Shown here: positions 23,545 through 35,187 of the stretch, piece after piece
Position numbering within the stretch: position 1 is the stretch's first letter
Layout: each line of letters opens with the position of its first letter
Origin: Beroe ovata
Lineage: Eukaryota > Ctenophora > Nuda > Beroida > Beroidae
Reading direction: 5' to 3'
Length of the DNA: 58,971 nt
Assembly (NCBI GenBank): GCA_946803715.1
Contig: CAMPET010000019.1
Location: 277,098-336,068, forward strand
Notes under the pieces: generated by a model
The model's database searches: none
What the model was told of the DNA's origin: nothing
Seen by the model: only the letters and a program-made list of their open reading frames with translations
Made by a program: the position numbers and the translations under genes

Positions 23545-23660
23545 ATCTGACCTCAGTTTCTCGCGCGCAGCGCGCGCGCCTTCATCGAAGGCCGAAACAG
23601 TTTCGGCCTTCGATGAAGGCGCGCTCGCGCGAGAAACAGGTCAGGTAACATCTGACAAAT
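23545..23660. repeat. palindromic repeat around TTCATCGAAGGCCGAAAC
   Basis: A perfect inner palindrome is centred at 23599 (GCCTTCATCGAAGGCCGAAAC, then A, then its complement). It sits in longer imperfect arms containing CTCGCGCG, GAAACAGGTCAGGT and CATCTGAC. A half-copy occurs at 23053-23072 and a related full half at 48209-48282. Confidence 0.6.
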
Positions 23661-24493
23661 GACATTCGGCAAAGGTTTTTAATGTTTAGCTTAGCTATAC
23701 TAGGGCGCTGATTATGCAAGCCGCGCAAAACAAAATTCTCTTTTAATGTTATATTGTTTATCGACAAAAAGGATAAGTACAAGTCGGAAAAACAATACAA
23801 CCGGCTATGCACACGCGATGTGCTCCCATTCTATGTTCTTCTCCGAGCTGTGAATTGAAAAGTCGTAGAAAAGTCGAGTGAAATGTCATAATAGAGTTGC
23901 CTGAAGGCAAAAATTGTTATTTATTTATTTATTTAAGCAGAAAGCCATTAGCCCAAACCACGCGCGCGGCACTTCACACTGCAGCAGGTTTACTGTTTAG
24001 TCAATAATCTTATCAATTGTAGTTGTTGCAATCGTGTGCTTCAAAATATCCGTTCATTATCTTTCCAGTAGTTTATTAACAATTTCCATCGGATTGGTGT
24101 CATACATTTTTTGTGGTTCTTTACTGCTTTTGATTATGTTCTTTTAGTCTCTAATAAGATACTGAAAAGCTTCCTGGACTACTGATACATTTATTGCACA
24201 TCTGTTAGTGATGCTTTACTTGACAGTATTTCCCTCATCCAAGATCAAGCATCCCTCCTGATGCACCTTTCTCTTTCTTGAATAAAGGAACATTTTTAGG
24301 AACACAATTCGAAACAGAATTCTGGGTCCCCTCCAGTTGTGCAGGAACACTTGTTTACCTTACCCTGTCTTAGCCTTTAATGCAGGCTTATTGCTCATGA
24401 AACAGTGGACATATAACACTTTAGTTTCAGGGTTCAATGTTAGAAAGTAATCTGTGTCAATAAAAATGTACTCATTTTGATCAATTGCTAGGG

Positions 24494-26796
24494 ATGAATT
24501 TACCTCGACTAGCAATAAGGCCAATACGGCCTCCTGTTATACTTCCTCAGCCCTCAGTTGTTAGACAACCTGAGCCTCCCTCCAATATTATCGGAAATAA
24601 GGAAGTTATGCAGGTGATATTGACTGATGCAATATTTAGATATATATGTATTGAATAGTAGTGTCAGCTTAATAACATCTATAATACTCCCATCTGTAAT
24701 CCTCCCATCTGTAATACTCTATAAATGAATTAGATTCGACAAAGTTTTCATTGAAAAAAATACTCCCAGGTTAATGGACAAGAGTATGCCTGTCAAGTGG
24801 AAGATCTTCTGGATGAAGGTGAAATTGGGCGAGGTCGCTTTGGATCTGTACATCGAATGAAGCACATACCATCAGGTTAAGCTAGTTTTGATAATTATTT
24901 ATCATGTTAAGTCATGTGGTTTGAATGTACAATGAAGGAAATTCTATATTATGAGTGTAGTTTCAATATCAATTCTTTCTCATCAGGAGTGCACATGGCT
25001 GTGAAAAGAATGATTGTTACAGTTGATACAAGGGAGAGAAAAACATTGCAGATGGATGTCAAAGTCATCATGAAAGCAGAATGTTCTTTCATTGTCAAGT
25101 TCTTTGGAGCTCTTTTTAGAGAAGGCGAGGTAATTTGATATCAAGTCTGTTGTTTGAAGGTAACCAGTTGCATTGCATGCAGTTCACTACTCTGAAAATT
25201 TTCAGGTTTGGATTTGTATGGAAAGAATGGATACATCATTGGACAAGTTTTATCGGTTTGTTTATCAGACAATCAACCAAGTCATTCCAGAGGAAGTTTT
25301 GGGAAAGATGGTTGTTTCAATCGTCAAGGCTCTCAGCTACCTCAAGAAAGAGGTAATTTTCCAGAATTCGTAACAATATATGCCAATCAGATTGCATTCA
25401 TTTGATGGAATATTCTGCTTTACTACTCGAGGTATTCACTATTTAAGCGTTACTATTATCACACATTTATACCCTGTTTAATAAGACATAGACTATGGAG
25501 TTGTAATCAAGGGAATCAAGTGCTTCGTGTCTTAGTAGAATATATTACACAAAGCACGTATGTTGGAGATTGATGGCAATCCTGGTTGTTATTGATGGCA
25601 CGTTGATATCCAGTCAATATATCATTTTGCTTGACCACCCAAGAAGTTACTGGATACGTCATTACTTCCCATATTAGTAGAATGGTCCCTTGAATATCTA
25701 ATTCTCGGAACAAATCGAGGCATTTATAATTCAAATCAATGATCGTTATTTCGATCCTTTTTATTTGGTTCCCGGACACAAAGAACATTCTCTTACACCA
25801 TTGTCTGTTCAACAAACTGCTGCAATTTGGAAACAGTTGAGATCATGACATATGTTTGCAATGTGGCTGTGTCCTTGTCAAGCAAAGAAAAGTATGAAAT
25901 TCGAGAAGTGGTTACATAAACGTAATGTACTGTCATATAATGGAAGGAATTATATATGACAGATTGGCCATGCTTGTTGGGGAATTTGTCATTGGTTTTT
26001 GCAGAATGATTTAAACGGCCAATGGCCAATTACCAAATAAACGAGTTTTTTGAATACCTTATTGAAAACACCGCAGTGATATTTGTCATTTGAAACGACA
26101 CCACTTTCATTCCGCAGCTAAACATTATTCATCGGGATGTAAAGCCTAGCAACATCCTGATCAACAGCGAGGGTGCTATCAAGATGTGTGATTTCGGCAT
26201 CAGTGGTGAGCTTGTGAACAGCATAGCTGCCACCAGAGAGGTTGGCTGTAAACCGTACATGGCGCCCGAGAGAATTGACCCTGCCCCCGGTGAGCGAAAC
26301 GCGTTACTTTGCTAAAAATTCCTCTGATTTTGCAATGATTGTGTCAGGGTGAGCCAAAAATGCGCAACAAAAGCGTTCCTCAGCCCTCCCTGCTCTTCAT
26401 CGACATTGACAATGTATATACACTCCATCTCACACCCTGACCATGACCACAGGTCGTGATGGTTTCGATGTCAGATCAGATGTCTGGTCTCTCGGTATAT
26501 CGGTTATCGAGCTGGCGACAGGTAAGTTCCCCTTCCCTCACTGGAACAGCGTATTCGACCAGTTGACGAGCGTCGTAGACGGCGACCCTCCATGCCTCCC
26601 GGCGAGCGGTAACTATACCGACAACCTCCGAGACTTTGTAGTTCAGTGTCTGATAAAGGACGTGGACAGGAGACCCAAGTTTCCCGTCCTCCTGTCCCAC
26701 CCGTTCATAGTTGAGAGCGATGCGCGAAAAGTGGACATGAAGTTGTGGTGTAGTGATGTGTTGAGTCGAGCCGCTTCGATGAAGGTGAAACTATGA
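24494..26796 (+). CDS. MAP2K4: MAP kinase kinase, MKK4 type
   Basis: Six exons: 24494-24613, 24770-24875, 24987-25129, 25206-25352, 26118-26289, 26453-26796. They join to 343 residues. The kinase domain starts near residue 54: glycine loop GRGRFGSV (60-67), ATP-anchoring Lys82 in MAVKR, catalytic HRDVKPSN with Asp179, and DFG at 197-199. The activation loop is [20 protein letters not shown] with phospho-acceptors Ser207 and Thr211. The stretches [25 protein letters not shown] and [17 protein letters not shown] match MKK4 rather than MKK3/6 or MKK7. MKK4 phosphorylates JNK and p38 on Thr and Tyr in stress signalling. The N-terminus is only about 50 residues, shorter than in vertebrates, and I see no clear JNK-docking site; an upstream exon could be missing. 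The start at 24494 is the first ATG of the exon, and no acceptor was found before it. Confidence 0.93.
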
Positions 26797-28721
26797 TAAC
26801 GGCAGGGTGAGGTCCTCCCATCGCTGGATGTGTGTGTATTGTGGTTGTATCTGCATAACATGGTCCAATAGTAACATGTTCCATGGACTCAATAGTAACA
26901 TGGGCTCTTTCGCGAATGGTAACATGGTAACATGGTCTATATTCTATAAGTTACATGGTTCAAAATAGTCCAGTGCAGCCTCATGATATGGTTCGAATGT
27001 TGCAAACGGTCCATACAAACGCTGCTACATGTTATTATTGTGTTTTTCATAGTAGGTTCAATTCGTGGTCGGGCAGAGCATAGTCCCTTGGTCGTCAATC
27101 TTCGTGTGGAATTGCTTTCTTTTTTCTGTTCCGAGATCCGCGTCAGTCTCATGACTAACGGATGTCACGTGTCCTGTACTCATGTCAAGTGACATTTTGG
27201 TGTGAGCTGTGATGATCGATGATGATCATGATAATTGATATACATTATACCTGTGTAAGATACATTTTATGCTACCAAGAGGAGTGATTTGTTAAGATTT
27301 ATAAATGGTGGATATAATGAAACAGGTTATCTTTGAATTCGTAAGCGTGGCAATATAATCTATAGTATCATGCTTAGTCAGAGACTTCTTTGATATAACT
27401 CTGCCTTCTCTCAGTGTGTGAATTGCTTTGTAAAATGTAGTGAGGCATAGGTACACATCATATACATACGAAGATATATTAGAGTAAAAAGTGCTAATCT
27501 TTATATGACATTATTTCCAAGTAGAAGATTTCGGTGTGCACGAAATACAAAGAGCAATTACCTTCGAAACATCCAACTTTACAGTTTTAATTTATCTTTT
27601 AGTGTACTAAACTCAAGCATTCGGATCCTAATAGCATCTCGGAGTTTTTGCTACAACTGTATGTACATACACTGACCATGTATACCGTCCAATGTACATT
27701 GTACATGATGTGAAACATGAAACGCACAGTCTGATTTTTATCTTGAATCATCAATGTATATATAAACAGGCTACACAGTCCCCTCCAAGTCACCTGTGAA
27801 TCTGCAATTCTTGTCATACTTACACCACTTCAGAAAAACTGGAAATTCCAAGGGAATGGCGATGAATTCAAATGTGCAGGAACTGATAATCAGTTCAAGC
27901 ATAACAAAAATTGAAGCAAAGTAGCAAAGTTGATTCAATTCCATGTTGATTCACATTCTTGGAATTTTCAGATTTTAGATTTCACGCACCTCTCATTTCA
28001 CTTTATGTGTACGGATTGGTTAAGGAAAGGGGTATATAGGCGTTCTAGAACACTGAAAGTAATAGTTTTTAATCAAAATTTATTTGATGTGTTGATACTT
28101 CTTTATTATAATTAAGCGAGAATGGGAAATGAACCTCTGAAATCGTGGTGTCAGAAAAACTTGGCTTGAGACTTCCTATTAACGTATGTTCGTTCAATTT
28201 TGTAGTTTCTAATAAAGTGAAGACAATTTTGATAACTGTCATTTCTCATTCTATGCACCAATGCACCATTCTATCTTTTGTAAGCTCAAATTTGTAACTT
28301 GTGTTTCTCTGCATCTCTGGTATTTCGGAGAAACGCTCAACTAACAATTGTACGAAGAAATGGCAGTCTCCCCTATAGTAGTATGGCACAGACATCGTGA
28401 AGTCCTGAATAGGAGTTTGCTCCCCCTTCCACCAACACATTTCTTTATGATAGGAGTGATTCTTAGAAATTCGCTAGTGGTTTCAGTTGAACTTTTGCCA
28501 GCATTTCGACACTCGATTCTTGACATATCTGTACACTTGGAGTGCGCGCGTGCGCGAAAAAAGCACACTACTTTTCGTGCGCGTAATGAATAAAGGACCC
28601 TATTTCAGCATCGGAAACTAGCAATAACCGCAACGTTAGTAGACAGTTAACGTTGTACGTGTACGCTTTTGTAACAACATCAAATTTCAATCAGCTTACA
28701 ACATTTCTATTCAGTCTAGCT
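26797..28721. other. intergenic, AT-rich, no gene recognised
   Basis: Holds short repeats of TAACATGG (26860-26960) and several ORFs under 85 residues without support. The 3' UTR of the kinase gene and the promoter of the coatomer gene must lie at its ends. Confidence 0.6.
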
Positions 28722-29879
28722 ATGGCTGACCCACTGTTCATGGTGAAGACTGCATTCTACATCGGATCATATAGGCAGTGTGTCAAAGAGGCCCAGAAGT
28801 TGCAAAGTGGCGATCAGAATATCGACTTGGAAGCGGATGTTTTGATGTATAGGGCGTATCTGGGGGAGGGTGCGTGCATTCAACAATTTCCAATACATTT
28901 CATGGCATTGTTTTGTCCTGCTTGTGGAGTTCTGGTATTCCTTAGCTTTGCGATTGGTTTTATTTCTTTATTTGTCGCACCATCTCTCAACTTCGTACCT
29001 CACATCTATTTTGTTTCACAGGAAAGTACAATCTGGTTATTGGGGAAGTTGAGACAAGACCAGGACCGGAGTTCAAGGCTTTGCTACTCCTTGCTAAAAT
29101 GATGCAAAACTCTGCAAACAAGGATAGCGTTGTTTCCGAGGTATATGTGTGTTTCACTATTAGTCACGTTGTTTGACCTACCTCGACAATAGTGCCGATT
29201 GTTCATATCCTCAGTTAACCTCTAAATCTCCCCCTCTAAAGTATCTCACCCTCTCCAGGTGGGTAATGTGCTGAACGAGTGTGAGATCAGCGTGTGTCCC
29301 GAGGTTGTGGCACTGCTCTGTGCCAATATCTACCTGCTTGCTGGCGACTTCGAGTCTACACTACGTGTGACAAACTCCGCTAACTCTCTGGAGTGCGCCG
29401 CCCTGGCTGTCCAGACCCTCCTCCAAATGAACAGGGTGGATATCGCCACCAAGGAGGTCAAGAAGATGCAGGAAGGCGATGAGGACGCCACTGTAACTCA
29501 ACTAGCTACAGCCGCCCTCAACATAGCCATGGCCGATGCTAAGAGCGTCCAGACCGCCCTCTACATCTACATGGAACTTGCAGATAAGTTCGGTCCAACA
29601 CCTATCCTCCTAAACGGACAGGCAGTGTGCCTGATACTGCAGGACAAGGCAGAACAGGCGGAGGATGTACTGCAGAAAGCTCTTGACAAGGATAGTGGAC
29701 ATCCTGAGACACTCATCAACCTGTCCATTGTGTCTCACTTCTTGGGGGCGAAGGACGCTGCAAAGAGGTACACGTCTCAGGTAGAGGACTCCAACCCCAA
29801 CCACCCATACGTCATGAAATTGAAGGAGAAGGAGGCGATGTTTGATGAGCTGTCCTCCGCTCTCCTTGCTAACCGGTAA
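28722..29879 (+). CDS. COPE: coatomer (COPI) subunit epsilon
   Basis: Three exons: 28722-28869, 29022-29140, 29259-29879, giving 295 residues against about 308 in vertebrates. The protein starts MADPLFMVKTAFYIGSYRQC, a TPR-like helical pair found at the start of epsilon-COP, and continues through KYNLVIGEVE and the long last exon. There, helical repeats such as TALYIYMELADKFGPTPILL, LNGQAVCLI, DSGHPETLINLSI and NPNHPYVMKLKEKE are typical of the family. Epsilon-COP is an alpha-solenoid that stabilises alpha-COP in the coat of Golgi-to-ER vesicles. Nothing looks broken. A minus-strand ORF inside the last exon is a shadow. Confidence 0.95.
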
Positions 29880-30342
29880 CCAAATTAGGGAAATGTGTCG
29901 TGTTGGGTAGTTCCAGTAGGGAAAAGTTCCTTTACTGCTGGCAGTTTAAAGTAGTCGATAGAAATTCCATTTAAACAGGCCTCCATAGTAACGGACCGCC
30001 GAGTGATTGTGCGTAGTAGCACGTACAACTTAAATTGTAAATTTTAATCTTCAAAACTTATCAAGTACTGAATTTGGATCCACTTACGATTAAATTTCAG
30101 AGAGCATATTATGAGAATTTCTTAATGTTGATTTGAAGATAACCGGTGTTAATTTGCATGAAATGTTTAGTTAAAATGAATCTGAGTCGTACAGGATTCG
30201 CTCCAAATCTGTCTCGTATACTCACTTCCTTTCAATAGATCAAAGAAAATGAAATCCCTGCTCTACTTTGATTGAATTATAGAATCCAGTATGTAACAAA
30301 ATCATGTACCAATCTTGGCTTAATGACTCATATTTCCCAGCT

Positions 30343-33300
30343 ATGGTTGAGGTGGTGACACTAGATTCAGATAACGAAGAAGACTCAATTACCGAGATAA
30401 AAGGACCTCCCAACTCCTTCGACCACCTCATCGCAGATTTGAAGAATCTGACTCAAAGGGGGTCAAAGTTCGAGTCACTTTTCCAAACACTGAACATATT
30501 GAAGGAGCGTTGTGCTCCTGAATATATGCGGAGTGCGGTGTTTAAGGAAGATGTGGAGGAGTGCAGGAAGGGGCTTACTCTCGAGAATTGCATGCTGAAA
30601 ATCCGTGATCTGGGACTCAAGTTCACCCGGCACAAGTGTGAGAGTGACTCCGATCTCCCTACAATGGTCGCTCCACGACCCAAACGACGGAAATTGGACG
30701 CTACCAAGACCACAGCCCCTATTACGTCGTCGGACAACCAAAACGGTATTGCATCAGTCTGCCAACAAGAGCTTCTCAACAAAGTCGCTCAACAGTTGCA
30801 AAATTGTACCAGATCAGATACGGATAAGACATGTGTTAGTGGGAGCGCTATTCAGACCGGTAACTCGACTAGAAATAAAGAGCACCCGCCTCGAAAACCT
30901 ATCGAATCAAATCACATTATCATTTTGCCGGACTCCCCTCCTCCTCTTTCGCCCAATCATAGGGTTCCCAGCTCCTCTGACGACAATTCTACGCGTTCTG
31001 CCGAAACACACGAACCACGCCAACCCCAAGTTCCCGCGACCACCATCGACCAGGATGAGGTCGATATAACTCCACCCAAGTCTGCGTCCGGTGACATTGT
31101 CAAACATCTCACCAAGATACTATCTCGTTTCCCTGACGACCACGATGTAACGGCAGTTATCAACATTCTCGTAGCGGAAATAACCAGCATGAACTTCACA
31201 TGTGGGAGTAGCTCCACTGTGGAAAAGTACTGCAAGATCCTGGTCAAGTTGAAGAGTGCATACTCCATCCTTTTCCACCTACTCCGACTCCTCCGAATGG
31301 AGTATTTCTCGGGGGTAAACCCGGTACACATTTCACGGGAATCGTGGGCGGGATCGGATCAGAGGTTGCTCCTGGCGGACTTTGTCATGCTGTCGCTGTT
31401 CGAGAGATTGCTTTATTGTATTCTGCCAAAGTCGAGAAAACCAACAGTCGACCTTTTCCGGAAGAAGTTTGCCAGGTTTCCTTCATTCGGTTGTTCTGTA
31501 CCAACGTTCTTGTTCTGGATTTCTTGTTTTCTCACTCACGTTTTTTCTTATTGAGATTGAGAATTAATCTTTTTCTAACATCCATCTTCTTTCAGTGCTA
31601 GTGCAAGTCAGAAGGGAAAAATAATCGCCCTGATATCTGAAGTAGACATAGTCAATGACTCTGATGACGGCATCAAGGGTAAAGCGTACAAGACAAGCTT
31701 GTTACGCTGTCTCGGTGATTGCATGGAGGTGTTCATAAACGTCAGGAAGAAGGGAGCGGAATCAGGGTACGACCGACAGTTTGTTATCAATGAGGAACAA
31801 GAAGAAACAATTTTTCATGATAATTGTTCACTTTTTCTCTCATTAAATGACCCCCCCCTCCATTTCAGAGCGTCCAGTTCAGATCCACCCCCTCACCTCT
31901 CCTCCCCCTCCTCATCCCGGCCCGGGAGTCCGGCAATCACCATCCTGTCCCCGCAAAGAAACAGGGAGTCGTGCTCTGAGTCCGTCAAAACACCAGACAC
32001 GTGCTCTGACGTCATATCAATAGAGAAACCAGCCTCAGGTGGTGGTGGTGGTCGAGCGACGCCCGAAACCGAGAATACATCTCCTCCGATCTGGGAATCG
32101 GGGCACGGTACGGCATCTGATCTTCCGTCGCTAGATGCACTTATCAGTGAGCAAGTCACAGAAATCTCGAAACGATCTGGCGATGAGAATGAAGGAGATA
32201 ATCATAATGAAACCGTCGACTCACCAAAATCGGTTAGTAACGATCCGAATCTTGACACCGCTGCTGACACCCCTATAGCAGTTGACGCTACTGGGGAAGA
32301 GAATGGCGTATCAGATGAGGGTATGATCATTGTGGAGGAGGATGTGACCGAGTCGATGGAACTAGATCCAATTGAACAGACGGAAGTACCCAATTCTGAA
32401 GAAAAGATGGGGTTCGACTGTGATGCAGCCATATTGAGGGAAGATGGAACGAGTAAAAGGACTAATCCTGAACTGATGGATGCTGCTGACCCCGTTCCTG
32501 ATGTTGACATGGAGGCATGTTGCGAAGTTCCTCCCGACATAGAAATGTCAGAATCAAATGACCTCAACACGCGTGGTGAGGACGGCATATGTACACCACA
32601 GAAAGCAGAGATCCACATCGAGAACTCCTTCAGGGGGATAAGCAAAGACCCAACGTGCTCGCCGGCCCCTGTTATTAAAACTGGTGGTAACATGGGTAAA
32701 GACGACCCACTTCCGCTAGAACCATTATCACAGGATTCAGTTGATTTCGTCCACGAATCCGTCGTCGATTGTTTGATAACATCGGTCAAGAAGCATGCTG
32801 TCAAGTATGTTGAGGTATCTCTGGATGAAAAGAAAGCATCTTCAGCAAAAGATGTGTCCAAAATGCCATTGACAGATTCTCCCATCGCTAAACCTGCCAA
32901 ATTCACCGAGAATGATCGTCCACTTTCGCTCAAAGCCCGGAGGATAAACCTTCAAATCGCGTCTGATAGCAAAGGTGAGTGATTGATGATGGCAAATATA
33001 AATCACTTCTGTTTCTAGTTCTGTGAATTGGAGTACAGATGTGAATACCGCTGTTTTATTCTCGATTTTTTCTCAGAACCGTCAGCTAGAAGAGTGGAAC
33101 TCACATCAGCAGCACCAACAACAGCTGCGCCATTATCATCACCAGCGCCGGCTGCTGCGCCATTATCACCACCAGCGGTGGCTGCTGCGCCATTATCATC
33201 ACCAGCGGCTACTGCTGCGCCATTATCATCACCAGCGCCGGATGCTGCGCCATCGTCCTCCTTCTCACTACTCAGAGAGGAAGCATGCTCGTCACGGCAG

Positions 33301-34847
33301 GTGGTAGAGGAGGAACTATCAGAGAGCGGAGGTGAGGATGGAATGAGGGAGAAATAGGACACAGAGTCACCATGTTATGATGAGTATTATGATGTTGCTC
33401 TCAGATGATGTTTACCTCTGAAGGGATGTTCACTTCAAGTGATGTTCACTTCAAGTGATGTTTCAGATGACGTTGACGTCGATGAAAATGCAGCTGACTA
33501 CAAGGAAAAGGTCGCAAGAGTTGGGAAACTCAGTCGGAAACTGGTTCGTATAGCACGGCGGATAAAGGCTATACAAGAAGCAGATATAGACACAACGGAG
33601 ATGGGAAAGTGGGGAAATCTGTACAAACAGGTACTGTTCAAACAAAGTCTGATTCAAGTCTGTGATAAGTGTGATTTAAGTGTGTGGTAAGTGTGTGATT
33701 CAAGTGTGTGATAAGTGTATGATAAGTGTGTGATTCAAGTGTGTGGTAAGTGTGTGATAAGTGTGTGATAAGTGTGTGATAATTACTGTGTCGTATGATC
33801 TCAGGAGGGGATTTTGAAGAAGAAACACAGGAAAATTCTGGAAGAGTTGGAGGATATTCAGGGAGATCTGAACGTTCACTACTGTTTCGATGTGAAGATA
33901 AACTGCGGGATTCCAAAACTGTCGAAATACATCGAGGATAGGCTCAATGCGCGTCAGGTTTGAATACACCCCTCAAAATATCCTGACAATTGGTTATCAC
34001 TCATATTGCGCTATATTTTGTGTGATTGGTCTTGTTCTTTTCTTATCGTGATTTCCCCTTTTCTCCACTCAGAAATTTCCCGATATCGAGGATATCCGTC
34101 GTCTGATAGTACGGGGACTTGCTGAGTGCAAGTTGACAATGAAGGAGAACAAGATCAAGTCAATGGCCAGACAAGTGTTCCTGGACGCCGGGTCGCAAAT
34201 ACAAACCCATCGCAGAACAGAACTCAGGTGCAGTGATAGTCCATCAGCTGCTCCTTCATTAAATCTGGTTCTCCATCATGTGTTTCATCTTTGGAAACTT
34301 GCTAGACTCAGCAGGAATCCGAAATGGAGCTTCCATTGATAATAGACAATAAAACTTTGGCTCGAGTTTTGGACCCTACAACTCCGTTCCCTACACAGGA
34401 TGGATGGTGGATTCCATCTTATGGATCAAGTGGACGTCACCAAGGACCCCGCCAAAGATGATGCTGTCCTCAGACAGAAACTCAAGCGAAACAGGACAGA
34501 AGCTAAAGAAGGGATAAAGAAGATACAAGAAAGGTTAGGATTATTCTTTTCAGGAAACTTTCGTTTTCAAACTATCGTTTTCAAACTGTTGATTGGAAAC
34601 TGTTAACTGGATTTTGTGACTCAGGTTCGAACAGAAACAACTCAAGAAAGAGTTTCTTGACAAGGACATTTTCGATGACGATATCGAAGAGAGAAGCCCT
34701 CCTTCCCCCACAAGCTGCCGCGTCACTCATGACAAGGACATGGTCAATGACAACGTCACCAAGGTGACAACTCCCGAAGTTGTCAACATTGATGACGATG
34801 ACGATGACAGTAAGACGGAAACTGGGACCGACAGTGACAGTGAATAG
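30343..34847 (+). CDS. DAXX: DAXX histone H3.3 chaperone, expanded
   Basis: Nine coding exons: 30343-31475, 31596-31766, 31869-32974, 33077-33331, 33467-33630, 33805-33957, 34073-34227, 34399-34533, 34625-34847. Total 1164 residues, all phases agreeing. VVTLDSDNEED at the very N-terminus (4-14) is a SUMO-interaction motif followed by acid, as in DAXX. Two more stand at HIIILPDS (191-198) and VVNIDDDDDD near the end. The histone-binding helices occupy roughly 889-1090: KWGNLYKQ, YCFDVKINCGIPKLSKYIED, KFPDIEDIRRLIVRGLAEC, MARQVFLDAGSQIQTHRRTE, GGFHLMDQVDV, then LRQKLKRNRTEAK. A helical block at about 250-430 and a long acidic, disordered block (about 435-805) are extra relative to vertebrate DAXX, about 740 residues. 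The ATG follows TTTCCCAG, so a 5' UTR exon may precede it. Confidence 0.85.
33110..33250 (+). repeat. coding minisatellite in DAXX
   Basis: About five copies of a 30-nt unit like GCTGCGCCATTATCATCACC encode repeats of the type AAAPLSSPA. Copies differ by a few bases. The unit is a multiple of three, so copy-number change would keep the frame. Confidence 0.8.
33660..33790 (+). repeat. intronic GTGTGATAAGTGTGTGATTCAA repeat in DAXX
   Basis: The 174-nt intron between 33630 and 33805 is mostly filled by variants of GTGTGTGATAAGTGTGTG and GTGTGGTAAGTGTGTGATT. Several contain GGTAAGTG, a near-perfect 5' splice-site sequence. Confidence 0.7.
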
Positions 34848-35187
34848 ACAGTTTTCCTGTTTGGGAAGGCGGGACGTTATTATTATCACTTTGCGTTAAA
34901 TCAAGTTACAGTTTCGATCTTTTTGTTGGTTCAGTATTCCTATTTCAGTTATGTTGTTTTTGATAATCAATTATATCTAGGAAGTAAAAGCATAAAAACA
35001 TAGCATTTGCTAACATTAAATATAAGTGGTTCACATTTCTTCAGGTTCAAAGCTGAGATAACATTAACACTCCCGATTTGAAACAAGCAGACATCATCTC
35101 GTTCCATGACCAATTTCTGACGACCCCCATCCCTTAGCGAACAGCATGGAGTTATGAGTGCTAATGGTCCAGTGAGCACGCGAGATC

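Larger units (their letters stand above)
22527..24493. other. intergenic with CpG-rich foldback repeats
   Basis: No gene seen. Two inverted-repeat structures dominate (23091-23282 and about 23545-23660). Between them lie CpG-rich, AAAA-rich sequences with fake ORFs. From 23900 to 24490 the sequence is plain AT-rich upstream DNA of the kinase gene. Confidence 0.65.

Noticed and set aside
31766-31868. Reading straight through from 31699 to 32982 as one exon
   Set aside because: The stretch reads as T-rich non-coding sequence; the GTACGA...TTTCAG intron keeps the frame and removes it.
31893-32933. Ser-rich minus-strand ORFs of 88 and 243 residues
   Set aside because: Shadows of the acidic DAXX exon.
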